Assembly: GCF_018598585.1 (NCBI RefSeq)
Contig: NZ_JAHESD010000003.1
Coordinates: 1 to 64,000, forward strand
Length of the DNA: 64,000 nt
Reading direction: 5' to 3'
Origin: Chryseosolibacter indicum
GTDB lineage: Bacteria > Bacteroidota > Bacteroidia > Cytophagales > Cyclobacteriaceae
This document shows positions 51,198-59,679 of this stretch, piece by piece. The notes under the pieces are model-generated. The model was given only the letters and a program-made list of their open reading frames with translations, ran no database searches and was not told the DNA's origin. Position 1 is the first letter of the stretch; each line of letters begins with the position of its first letter. The position numbers were made by a program, and so were the translations under genes.

Positions 51198-52265
51198 ATG
51201 AGACAGACGTTATCGGTTGACTACATTATAGTCGGTCAAGGACTGGCGGGTTCAGCTTTAGCTGTTCATTTAATGAAAATGAACAAAAAGTTTGTAATTA
51301 TAGATGGGCCGACCCCAAATTCAGCTACGCGCGTGGCCGCAGGCCTTTTTAATCCTGTCACCGGTAAAAACCTTGTAAAAACATGGTTAGCTGATAAAAT
51401 CTTCCCCTACCTGCATACCTTTTATCCCGAGGTGGAGAAAATGACAGGCAAAAAGCTCTTCTATTCAATGCCTCTTTACCGGCCTTTTGTAACAGTTGAA
51501 GAGCAAAATGAATGGATGGGGAGAAGTACTGATGAGACGTATAAAGACATTATCGACAAAGTCATAACCAAACCACATTTTACGGGAGTGCATGACCCAC
51601 TAGGAGGGCTGCTGTTAAAACAATGCGGATTTGTTGATACCCAGGCATTTCTCGAAGGGGTGCGAAACGAAGTGTCATTAAGAAATGGAATCCTTGATGT
51701 GACATTTAATCATCAGAATCTTGTAATTCGGGATAATTTGGTGTGCTATGATCACATAGAAGCTCCCTATATTATTTTTTGTGAAGGTGTCAATGTGTCG
51801 GCGAATCCATGGTTTGATCGATTGCCGATAAGATCATTAAAAGGGGAGACGCTTACCGTCCGGTGTTTTTTGGAGGAGAATAATTTTATTCTCAATAGAG
51901 GTGTTTACCTTGTGCCTATTGAGGATGAGAATGTTTATAGAGTTGGGGCAACCTATAATCTTCAGGATAAGACGCCGACAGTTACGATGGCTGGAAAATT
52001 TGAGTTGGAAGAGAAACTAAACGAGCTTGTAGCTGCTCCTTATGAGATTACAGGTCAGGCCTGGGGTTTCAGGCCGACTACGGTAGACAGGCGGCCAATC
52101 ATGGGGAAGCACCCTTATTATAAATCACTTGTTATTTTTAATGGGTTAGGTACAAAAGGCATTAGTTTGGCACCTTATTTTTCGCAACATCTGATTCAAT
52201 GCTTAGAAAATGCCACCCCTTTATATAAAGAGGTAGATGTTGCTCGTTATAAATTGTTATATTGA
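51198..52265 (+). CDS. FAD-dependent oxidoreductase (DAO family)
   Basis: 355 residues of the D-amino-acid-oxidase/glycine-oxidase type. The N-terminal dinucleotide fold is DYIIVGQGLAGSALAVHLMKM, and the C-terminal flavin block is GFRPTTVDRRPIMGKHP followed by FNGLGTKGISLAPYFSQHL. Substrate unknown; the family oxidises amino acids or related amines, and no thiamine-synthesis or sarcosine genes are nearby to guide. It ends 16 bp before the next gene's ATG, so the two are probably cotranscribed. Confidence 0.85.
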   Translation: MRQTLSVDYIIVGQGLAGSALAVHLMKMNKKFVIIDGPTPNSATRVAAGLFNPVTGKNLVKTWLADKIFPYLHTFYPEVEKMTGKKLFYSMPLYRPFVTVEEQNEWMGRSTDETYKDIIDKVITKPHFTGVHDPLGGLLLKQCGFVDTQAFLEGVRNEVSLRNGILDVTFNHQNLVIRDNLVCYDHIEAPYIIFCEGVNVSANPWFDRLPIRSLKGETLTVRCFLEENNFILNRGVYLVPIEDENVYRVGATYNLQDKTPTVTMAGKFELEEKLNELVAAPYEITGQAWGFRPTTVDRRPIMGKHPYYKSLVIFNGLGTKGISLAPYFSQHLIQCLENATPLYKEVDVARYKLLY

Positions 52266-52281
52266 GTTCCCTAATATTTAT

Positions 52282-55200
52282 ATGTTTTTCAGAAGAGGAA
52301 TTTTTACTGCACTTATACTTACTATACTCACTGCTTCTATATCAAAAGGACAATACGCTCAGGAAACTTTTGGGAAGAACAGGATCCAATACCGGCAATT
52401 TAACTGGCAATATCTTAGCGGGGAAAACTTTGATGTGTATTACTATGATGCCCGAAAGGTAGTAGCTCAAAACGCTCTCGAATTTCTTGAATCAGAATTT
52501 GACCGGATAACTGACCTTATTGGATATCCGCCTTATTTTAAGACAAAAGTATTTATCTATAACTCACTGTCTGATCTGCGGCAGAGTAATGTAGGGCTTA
52601 ATCGCAACCTGTATACCGTTAATGGCGAAACAGAGTTTATAAAGCCATATGTGGAAGTTGCTAATATGGGAACCGTACAAGAGTTTAAAGAAGAGCTATT
52701 GCTTCGTATTTCTGAATTGATGGTTGATGAGATGATGTTTGGTGGCTCTCTCAAGGATATATTCCAAAGTTCTATTCTTATGAATCTGCCTGATTGGTTT
52801 ATTGATGGGGCTTCATTATATGTAGCGAAAGGTTGGAGTGCTGAGATGGATGATTATATGCGACAGCTAATGAGAACTCGCAAGGCAAAGAAGATCACGA
52901 GACTTTCCGATAAAGAAGCCGCTCTTGCAGGACAGTCTGTATGGAATTTTATTGCTGAAAAGTATGGAAAGAGCAGTGTAGGTAACATTCTTAATTATAC
53001 GCGTATTACGAGAAACGAAGAGAAGAGTATCCAGATTACCTTGGGGGTTAGTTTTAAGCAGTTGATTAATGAGTGGCATAAATACTATGCTGAGCAGGAG
53101 AAGAAGGTGTCAGAGTCTTATGTTATTCCATCTGATTCAACTTCTTTTATCCGTCATCAGAATAAAACTACGGTATATACTACAGTAAAGATAAGTCCTG
53201 ATGGAAAGTACATCGCTTATGCAGAGAATGACCGTGGTCGGTATATTGTAAAGGTACGGTCACTTTCAAGTGGTAGGGAGCGTACAATAATTTCAGGAGG
53301 TAGCAAGGTAATTAAGCAACGTGTAGATTACAGGCAGCCTCTAATTAATTGGGCTGATGCCAATACACTCGGCGTTATTGGTGTAAAACATGGAGAGTAT
53401 GTTTTCTGGCTTTACGATTTAAGTACACGTTCAAAGATACCACGTGAGTTAGACAGATTTAGTAACGTAAGAAGTTTGAATTTCTCTGATAATGGACGGC
53501 TGGCCATCTTAAGTGCTGATTTTGAAGGGAGAAATGATTTGTTCCTCGTCAGCTCTCGGAGAGATAGGGTAAGAAGATTAACCAATGATTTGTATGATGA
53601 TTTGGATCCAAGCTTTATTCCGGGTACGAATAGAATTGTATTTAGTTCAAACAGAACCAGTGATTCATTACGTACAGCCACAACTCCTGAGTTCGCGCAG
53701 ATGAAGGATACTTATAATCTTTTTGTTTTTGATTTAGATACAACCAAAACTACGGTTGCCAGAGTAACAAATACAGTAAGTAAAGACAGCGAGCCATTGG
53801 CTATTGATAATGATAATTTCTATTATCTCAGCGACCAGCGCGGTATTGTGAACTTATTCAAGTACAACCGCACGAACGGAATTTACTCTCAGATCACAAA
53901 TTTTAGCACAAGCATAATTGGGTACGACATCAATTTCAATAATAACACTTTTGCTTATGTTGCTAATAAAAACATGAAGCAACGTGTTTTTGTAGATCGA
54001 GGCTTTAATGCTTCGCGCCAGGTGTTCACACCTGCTACGAGAAGAAAAGAATTGCAGCAGGCAAGGGTAATACGCGAAAAGAGAAAGCAGGAAGAGAATA
54101 AGAACATGAGCATCAAAGATCTGCTTAACGCCCGTTTAAAGGAAAGCCAGCAGCAACAGGATACCGCTACCACTCCTTCGACTCCTGTAAAACCACAAGT
54201 GCCTGATTCTTTATCAGCGACCCAGCCGGACACAGTAATTACCAATACGAACCCTGTTGATACAACGAAAAACACAGGCGTTGTTAATACCGATAACTAT
54301 CAGTTTGAAGAGAGCGCCAAAAAGGAGAATGTTGTAAGTACTGATAATTATAAATTTGAGGATGACGTTGTAAAACAAAATCAGCCGAGTGAGTCCTTCC
54401 TTACACGTTACATGAAGGCACGTGAAAAGAGTAAGATACTTGGTCCTTTTCCTTATGAAACAAAGTTCAGTGCTGATAACCTTGTAACTTCTCTCGTAAT
54501 GGATCCCCTTAGAGGCTTAGGGATACTCCTGGAGACGCAGATGAACGACATGCTTGAGAACTATAGATTCAACGGTGGCATAATGACAACGCTTGATTTA
54601 CGCCAAGGGGATGTGTTTGCTGAGTTTGAATATTTACCTCGCTTTATTGACTTCAGTGCAAGGTTTGATAGGAAGGCGGTACGTTGGGAGACTTATGAGG
54701 GTGATAAAGTGTATAAATATACATTACATAGATTGGAGATAGGGGCTTCGTTTCCCTTCACCGATAGGATGCGATTAACTTTCAAGCCATTTGGTCAGAT
54801 TGCATCTTCAGTAAGTCTCGGCGAGAGACCTTTCCCTTTAAATCCTCCTTCAGCTGATCCAACAAACCATTATTACGGTGGTTTTAAATCAGAACTGGTT
54901 TATGATAATTCAGTAAGCACCGGCATGAATTTAATGGAGGGCACACGGGGTAAGATTAGTTTCACCCACACCCAGGGAATCGATAATGCAGAATATAGCT
55001 TTAGTCGTGCCTCAATTGACTTACGTCATTATCAGCAGATATATAAAGAAATAGTATTTGCTGTGAGGGGATTTGCAGGAACATTCTTCGGCAACTCGCC
55101 TAAGAAATTCTTGCTCGGTGGTATGAATAATTGGTTATTCAATAAAACGTATTATAAGGGTGTTACCAGCGAGGGTCAGGCAAATCCGCTGGGTATAGAA

Positions 55201-55635
55201 GGAGAAACTCAAGACATTTTGTTTGTAGAGTATGCTACAAATCTTCGCGGCTTTGATTATGGTACTTTATTCGGAAACAGTGCGATGTTATTAAATGCTG
55301 AGTTAAGAATTCCGTTGGTGCGCGCCCTTACGAATGGTCCGGTTGCTTCTAACTTTTTCAGGAATCTTCAGTTTGTTGGATTCTATGATATAGGAACAAG
55401 CTGGTCCGGTAAGCCTCCTTTTACAGAGGGCACCAGCGTGAGTTATGACGTGATCAATCAGGCACCGTTTAGTGCTAGAATCAAAAATTATCTTAATCCA
55501 TGGTTGCAGAGCTACGGTGTAGGGGTGAGAACTGTGGTTTTCAGCTACTACCTGAAGTTTGATTTTGCATGGCCTATTGAAGACTATGAGGTTGGTAAAC
55601 CAAGAGGTTTCCTGACACTCGGATTTGATTTCTGA
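52282..55635 (+). CDS. Large envelope protein: degenerate peptidase-MA-like domain, PD40 beta-propeller and BamA-like barrel
   Basis: 1,117 residues from the ATG at 52282, which opens the signal peptide (MFFRRGIFTALILTILTASI, ending KGQYAQ); the frame's earlier start lies inside the preceding gene. Residues about 30-270 resemble gluzincin peptidase-MA proteins (NLPDWFIDGASLYVAKGW) but the HExxH position reads ISELMVDE, so zinc ligands are lost. Residues about 300-600 are TolB/PD40 propeller blades (KISPDGKYIAYAENDRGR, IPGTNRIVFSSNRTSD). A Gln/Thr/Pro-rich linker follows, then a C-terminal barrel ending in Phe (FLTLGFDF), with BamA-family features (GFDYGTLFGNSAMLLNAELR). Function unknown. Confidence 0.75.
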   Translation: MFFRRGIFTALILTILTASISKGQYAQETFGKNRIQYRQFNWQYLSGENFDVYYYDARKVVAQNALEFLESEFDRITDLIGYPPYFKTKVFIYNSLSDLRQSNVGLNRNLYTVNGETEFIKPYVEVANMGTVQEFKEELLLRISELMVDEMMFGGSLKDIFQSSILMNLPDWFIDGASLYVAKGWSAEMDDYMRQLMRTRKAKKITRLSDKEAALAGQSVWNFIAEKYGKSSVGNILNYTRITRNEEKSIQITLGVSFKQLINEWHKYYAEQEKKVSESYVIPSDSTSFIRHQNKTTVYTTVKISPDGKYIAYAENDRGRYIVKVRSLSSGRERTIISGGSKVIKQRVDYRQPLINWADANTLGVIGVKHGEYVFWLYDLSTRSKIPRELDRFSNVRSLNFSDNGRLAILSADFEGRNDLFLVSSRRDRVRRLTNDLYDDLDPSFIPGTNRIVFSSNRTSDSLRTATTPEFAQMKDTYNLFVFDLDTTKTTVARVTNTVSKDSEPLAIDNDNFYYLSDQRGIVNLFKYNRTNGIYSQITNFSTSIIGYDINFNNNTFAYVANKNMKQRVFVDRGFNASRQVFTPATRRKELQQARVIREKRKQEENKNMSIKDLLNARLKESQQQQDTATTPSTPVKPQVPDSLSATQPDTVITNTNPVDTTKNTGVVNTDNYQFEESAKKENVVSTDNYKFEDDVVKQNQPSESFLTRYMKAREKSKILGPFPYETKFSADNLVTSLVMDPLRGLGILLETQMNDMLENYRFNGGIMTTLDLRQGDVFAEFEYLPRFIDFSARFDRKAVRWETYEGDKVYKYTLHRLEIGASFPFTDRMRLTFKPFGQIASSVSLGERPFPLNPPSADPTNHYYGGFKSELVYDNSVSTGMNLMEGTRGKISFTHTQGIDNAEYSFSRASIDLRHYQQIYKEIVFAVRGFAGTFFGNSPKKFLLGGMNNWLFNKTYYKGVTSEGQANPLGIEGETQDILFVEYATNLRGFDYGTLFGNSAMLLNAELRIPLVRALTNGPVASNFFRNLQFVGFYDIGTSWSGKPPFTEGTSVSYDVINQAPFSARIKNYLNPWLQSYGVGVRTVVFSYYLKFDFAWPIEDYEVGKPRGFLTLGFDF

Positions 55636-55685
55636 TTATTACAAACATTTTTCGATCTTGCACGCTTTACCAAAAGAAGCACTTA

Positions 55686-56564
55686 ATGATTAAATCTATG
55701 ACGGGGTTTGGCCAGGTATCAGTTAATGATGGCCAGACTCAAATGCATATTGAAGTTAAAAGCCTTAACTCTAAGTTTCTTGATTTAAACCTCCGCCTTC
55801 CTAAAACCTTCTCTGAAAAGGAAATGGAAGTAAGGAACATGATCAGTGAAACACTGGAACGGGGTAAGGTTTCTGTTACAATCGAGTATGAAAGGCTTGC
55901 AGATAACTCCATTAAGCATACCTACAACGAATCATTATTTGTAGCTTACTATAATGAGTTGAAGAAACTTGCTGATAGAGTTGTTGCTCCATACGAAGAT
56001 CTTTTTCAATTAGCGCTTACTTCGCCTGACGTAATCAAGAGTAATTTGAGCGAAGGTGTAAACGAAGAGGCATGGAAGCAAGTCAAAGGACTGTTACAGC
56101 AAGCATTGGAGCAATGTGATAAGTTTCGTGTGGATGAAGGCAAGGTATTGGGCAATATGCTTAAGAACTGTTGCATCTCCATTGAACAAAACCTGGATAG
56201 TATAAAGCAATTAGATCCTAAAAGGGTAGACAGGATAAGAGAACGTTTAAGGAATAATGTATCTTCTTTTTTAGGTGAAGAAGGTTTTGATCCTAACAGA
56301 CTCGAGCAGGAGATTATTTTTTACATCGAGAAGCTGGATATAAACGAAGAGAAAGTTAGGCTTAAATCGCATCTTGATTATTTTATCCATGCGCTTAAAG
56401 AGCCACAATCGAATGGTAAGAAGCTAGGTTTTATTGCTCAGGAAATAGGAAGGGAGATCAATACCATTGGTTCAAAAGCCAACGACGCTGAAATTCAAAA
56501 GCATGTGGTGCTGATGAAGGAAGAGCTTGAGAAGATCAAGGAACAACTTAATAATATTGTATAG
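55686..56564 (+). CDS. yicC: YicC/YloC-family endoribonuclease
   Basis: 292 residues, the usual length. The N-terminal MIKSMTGFGQVSVNDGQTQMH and EVKSLNSKFLDLNLRLP blocks and the C-terminal LDINEEKVRLKSHLDYF and GKKLGFIAQEIGREINTIGSKA blocks are all family signatures. Members are reported endoribonucleases acting on small RNAs and mRNAs and often sit by gmk; gmk is not adjacent here. The stop converges with the arginase-fold gene over a short hairpin. Confidence 0.92.
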   Translation: MIKSMTGFGQVSVNDGQTQMHIEVKSLNSKFLDLNLRLPKTFSEKEMEVRNMISETLERGKVSVTIEYERLADNSIKHTYNESLFVAYYNELKKLADRVVAPYEDLFQLALTSPDVIKSNLSEGVNEEAWKQVKGLLQQALEQCDKFRVDEGKVLGNMLKNCCISIEQNLDSIKQLDPKRVDRIRERLRNNVSSFLGEEGFDPNRLEQEIIFYIEKLDINEEKVRLKSHLDYFIHALKEPQSNGKKLGFIAQEIGREINTIGSKANDAEIQKHVVLMKEELEKIKEQLNNIV

Positions 56565-56580
56565 GCAGTTGTTGCCTATA
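56560..56580. terminator. Hairpin spanning the convergent stops of yicC and the arginase-fold gene
   Basis: 8-bp stem TATAGGCA/TGCCTATA (56560-56567, 56573-56580) overlapping both stop codons. Short and without a T-run, so a weak terminator at best. Confidence 0.4.
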
Positions 56581-57736
56581 TAAGTTTTGCCAGGGTGCTG
56601 ATGTACCTTTCAGGTACTTCTCCTTTTACTGCAGTTTGGTAGTCGGTATAGCTGCAGGGAACAATGCTGTTTCTTGCATAGCGTTCACGGCCATTTGCAT
56701 AAGGTACTTCCATCCACCATTTTTCGCTTAGCTTACTTTTGTAGAAGGAAATTGTTTCCGGTTCTACAGGCATAGAGACGGTATACTTTAGGAAGTCGTT
56801 GCTCTTGAAGTTCGATTCATTTTTCCTGCAATAATATCCTTCGATAAAGTACCAAACCATAGTGGCTACTACAGAAGCGGTTTTCTTGTGTACATCATCA
56901 AAGGAAGGGTTGTACTCGTAGAACCCGATAGAGCTGAGCTTTTCATTTAGTCCCGCATACCAACAGATCTGGCACGCTTCTTCTCCTGTTAAACCAAACG
57001 GCTGTGCTAATGCATTGCCCGGTGCATCCGAAGAGCGAATTGCTGTGATGTCGAAGGAAAGCATGTCTGCATTTCTGATGGCAGGTTCTATTTCCTGTAT
57101 GTTGGTTCGTAATTGTCCTATTCGGAATGCTTCAAAGTAGAGCTTTTCAAGCACTGAAACAGACAAAGGATCAATGAGGTAAGACTGATAAGCGAGATGG
57201 GTGTAGCTAAAGAGATAGTTGGGCTCGTATAATAATACTTTATGGATATGATGCCTGCTTGGGTTGTTCTCACTTCTGTCTTCAAGATCCAGCATGGCAT
57301 CAACGTTAAGAAAGCTTACGAGTTTTTCAAGTGTTTCGTAGGCTGCATACTGGCCGTAGTCCAGATCGTGGGAGCCTCCGATTATGAGAGGCAACACGTT
57401 ATTCTCAAGAAGCATCCGGCACACTTCGCTTAGCCTTACATAGGTCTCATCAAGGTCGTGGCCGGGGTTGAGATTTCCTAGATCTACTATGCGGTAATTT
57501 CCTGTCCCCTTTTTTAGCAGATATAGTTTTTTACGGATTTCGTCTGGGCCGTTTGCTGCGTCGTCATTTGCTGCATTTCCCCTTGATTCCTTTACGCCGA
57601 TTATCGCTATATGAGCTCCTCTATAGTCTGGCATCTTTTCCGTGAAGGCTCTGATGCTTTTGTAAAAACTGGTAGATGAGGAGATGTTATTGTAAACAGA
57701 TTCGTCTATCGGCGAAAAGAATATTGTTAAATCCAT
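56576..57736 (-). CDS. Arginase/formimidoylglutamase-fold protein with altered metal ligands
   Basis: 386 residues from the ATG at 57736; the 23 codons upstream have no family character. Ureohydrolase-fold landmarks are visible: GGSHDLDYGQYAAYE (GGDHS block), NVDAMLDLED (DAHxD block) and SFDITAIRSSDAPG (SxDxD block). The His of DAHxD is Met and the second Asp of SxDxD is Thr, so two of the six usual manganese ligands are missing. Bacteroidota relatives are annotated as formimidoylglutamase, but activity here is uncertain. It is a single gene next to an outer-membrane protein gene on the same strand. Confidence 0.78.
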   Translation of the reverse strand: MDLTIFFSPIDESVYNNISSSTSFYKSIRAFTEKMPDYRGAHIAIIGVKESRGNAANDDAANGPDEIRKKLYLLKKGTGNYRIVDLGNLNPGHDLDETYVRLSEVCRMLLENNVLPLIIGGSHDLDYGQYAAYETLEKLVSFLNVDAMLDLEDRSENNPSRHHIHKVLLYEPNYLFSYTHLAYQSYLIDPLSVSVLEKLYFEAFRIGQLRTNIQEIEPAIRNADMLSFDITAIRSSDAPGNALAQPFGLTGEEACQICWYAGLNEKLSSIGFYEYNPSFDDVHKKTASVVATMVWYFIEGYYCRKNESNFKSNDFLKYTVSMPVEPETISFYKSKLSEKWWMEVPYANGRERYARNSIVPCSYTDYQTAVKGEVPERYISTLAKLI

Positions 57737-57811
57737 AGCTAATTCTGTGTGAATATAAGTGATGATTTTGAAACGCAGACATCTGATGTAATAATTGACA
57801 GTCATAAAATA

Positions 57812-57839
57812 AAAAGAGGCGTTGTGTGACGCCTCTTTT
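57812..57839 (-). terminator. Terminator after the outer-membrane transporter-like gene
   Basis: Perfect 11-bp stem (57812-57822 with 57829-57839) with A- and T-runs, 20 bp beyond the stop of the 57860 gene and upstream of the arginase-fold start. Confidence 0.8.
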
Positions 57840-57859
57840 ATTATCGTTGCCGGGATTAA

Positions 57860-58924
57860 CTACCGTGTAAATTTGTAGGCATAGGTAACAGACAACAACC
57901 AATCTGCAAATGCAGCGTCACCATGCCTTGGCTGGCCTGTTATTGCTTGAGTTTGTTTATCAGTTAAACTCTGGGTTCTGTTTCTGATAAGGGCTATAGG
58001 GAAGTTAACAGCGAAAGAATGTGTTTTATGGGTTAATAATAAGTTCGGTTCTACGGATAAAATATAACCTGGTCTTCTGAAGCCATCACTGTCGCCTATT
58101 AAATCTTCAACCGGAATACCTTCAACTCTACCCGCTACTCCAGCTGACAGCATTTCATTGAAAACGTAGTGTCCTCCTATTCGAGCAAAATATTGATCTA
58201 CTACTGACATGATCGCCTCATTTGCATAAAGTGGATTGAGAGTTTCTCTGAATGTTCTGGTGCCATTGGTATTTCGTGGATTAAACATGTACATCGAGTT
58301 TAGATATACATTGAAGCTTCTTCCAAGCATTTTCGAGTAGTTCAATTCAGTAATGATTCCAAGGCCGCCATCTCCAGGTTGAATAGATTGGTCGACTGGT
58401 CTTAACTGAGGGCCGTCCACCGTATGGAAATAATCTTTTGTATTGTAGTCACCAGTAGGAAGTTTTAATCCCAGTCCAAAAGTTAAATTGCTTGAGTGAC
58501 TAAAGTTTAATCCATAATATCCTGTCAGCCGAATATCGCCAATGCCACTTGATTGTGAATGGTATCTATGAACTCTATCATGTTCGTATAGTGAAGAGCG
58601 GTCGATGTAAATGTAAGGGATGGCTGCTGCAAAGCTGAAATTCTTATTGTAACGATAGCTGATGCCTGCAATAATGGAGTTATCGTTATTAATTACTTCG
58701 GTGTGCTTTTCAAGTCTTTCTTTTTGTTCTTCTTTACCTTTAAAATGACGGAATGATCTGAAGTATCTGTAGTTCAACGAAAACTGCCAGCCGCGTTTCG
58801 GCATGGAGTCGTATTCCAAAGAACATGACGACATATTCTTAACAGCAACGCAACCTTGCGCTGAGGCGTGGAGCGAGGCAAAAGATAAAGCAATACACAT
58901 TGCAAATACGTATAGTAATTTCAT
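57860..58924 (-). CDS. Outer-membrane transporter-like beta-barrel protein
   Basis: 354 residues with a signal peptide (cleavage near ASAQG), a short Cys-containing start (GCVAVKNMSSCSLEYD) and then regular amphipathic strands with Tyr/Phe belts. GWQFSLNYRYFRSFRHFKG, GIGDIRLTGYYGLNF, LTFGLGLKLPTGDYNTKDY and a C-terminal aromatic strand (DWLLSVTYAYKFTR) resemble the 'transporter' barrels (MetA-pathway/FadL-like group) common in Bacteroidota. Substrate unknown. A perfect 21-bp palindrome lies 48 bp upstream. Confidence 0.7.
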   Translation of the reverse strand: MKLLYVFAMCIALSFASLHASAQGCVAVKNMSSCSLEYDSMPKRGWQFSLNYRYFRSFRHFKGKEEQKERLEKHTEVINNDNSIIAGISYRYNKNFSFAAAIPYIYIDRSSLYEHDRVHRYHSQSSGIGDIRLTGYYGLNFSHSSNLTFGLGLKLPTGDYNTKDYFHTVDGPQLRPVDQSIQPGDGGLGIITELNYSKMLGRSFNVYLNSMYMFNPRNTNGTRTFRETLNPLYANEAIMSVVDQYFARIGGHYVFNEMLSAGVAGRVEGIPVEDLIGDSDGFRRPGYILSVEPNLLLTHKTHSFAVNFPIALIRNRTQSLTDKQTQAITGQPRHGDAAFADWLLSVTYAYKFTR

Positions 58925-58971
58925 AGAAATCGGTTTGGGTAGTTAGTAAATAGTTAAATAGAGTAAGTTAT

Positions 58972-58992
58972 CATTGATCATTATGATCAATG
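58972..58992. repeat. Perfect 21-bp palindrome between two envelope-protein genes
   Basis: CATTGATCAT-T-ATGATCAATG, 10-bp arms around one base, 48 bp upstream of the 58924 start and 30 bp beyond the stop of the 59023 gene. No T-run follows, so an operator is as likely as a terminator. Confidence 0.5.
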
Positions 58993-59022
58993 AATTAGTA
59001 GTACTAAAAGGAGGAAACCGAT

Positions 59023-59562
59023 CTATGCTTTAGGCGGTGGTGCCAGAACAGATAGAGAAGCAGATATTACTTCTTCATGTGAGAAACTAAAGGTAAGATT
59101 TAAACACCATGTGTCTGATGCAATTAATGCAAGATCAGACCCTGATTCAAAGTCTTTAAGAAGTTTGCCGAAAAAGTTAAGGGCTTTCTTTGCGGTCCCT
59201 GGAAGGTCGTTGGAAAGGGATACATAGTCAGTCATTGTATCCATCAATTGTTTTTCCTCATGATCTTTATAGCAGATCACGTAAAGTGTATCGTTTTGAA
59301 GTTTTTGCTTTACCAGTTGATAGAACTCGCCCTGATGCTCGAATTTACCATGTACCCTTTCAAAACCTCTGGGATGCATGGGGTAGGGGATGGTAAGGGG
59401 TATCTTCAATTCAACAGTTTGATCTGCTGAATAGTCCTCCTGATCCAACCTTGAATTAAGTTCAGCATTGGCCTGATAACGAAGTGCCCAAAATACCAGA
59501 TAATAACCTCCGACATTAAAGAGGAAGATTACCAGAAATAGTATTGAGAAGGACCGTTTCAA
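59023..59562 (-). CDS. Membrane-anchored protein of unknown function
   Basis: 179 residues from a TTG start (59562). One N-terminal membrane helix (residues 5-27, ILFLVIFLFNVGGYYLVFW), then a periplasmic part with LKIPLTIPYPMHPRGFERVHGKFEHQGEFYQLVKQ and a Pro-rich end (VLAPPPKA). I do not recognise a named domain; similar small proteins occur beside transporter-like barrels in Bacteroidota, and this one is upstream of such a gene on the same strand (98 bp). The TTG start overlaps an imperfect promoter-like AACGTTTG, so the start is uncertain. Confidence 0.6.
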   Translation of the reverse strand: MKRSFSILFLVIFLFNVGGYYLVFWALRYQANAELNSRLDQEDYSADQTVELKIPLTIPYPMHPRGFERVHGKFEHQGEFYQLVKQKLQNDTLYVICYKDHEEKQLMDTMTDYVSLSNDLPGTAKKALNFFGKLLKDFESGSDLALIASDTWCLNLTFSFSHEEVISASLSVLAPPPKA

Positions 59563-59629
59563 ACGTTATTGTCTTTATTAGGACGATATTAGAAGATATT
59601 TAATGAAAAGTCAAATCGAGAAAATAAAA

Positions 59630-59654
59630 CAGCCCCTTGGGATTAGGGGCTGTC
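59630..59654 (-). terminator. Terminator of the metY-metX-hom operon
   Basis: Perfect 8-bp GC-rich stem ACAGCCCC/GGGGCTGT (59630-59637, 59647-59654) with a 9-nt loop and a T-rich run downstream on the minus strand. Confidence 0.85.
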
Positions 59655-59679
59655 AACTTTAAACTTTACTAACTAAATA

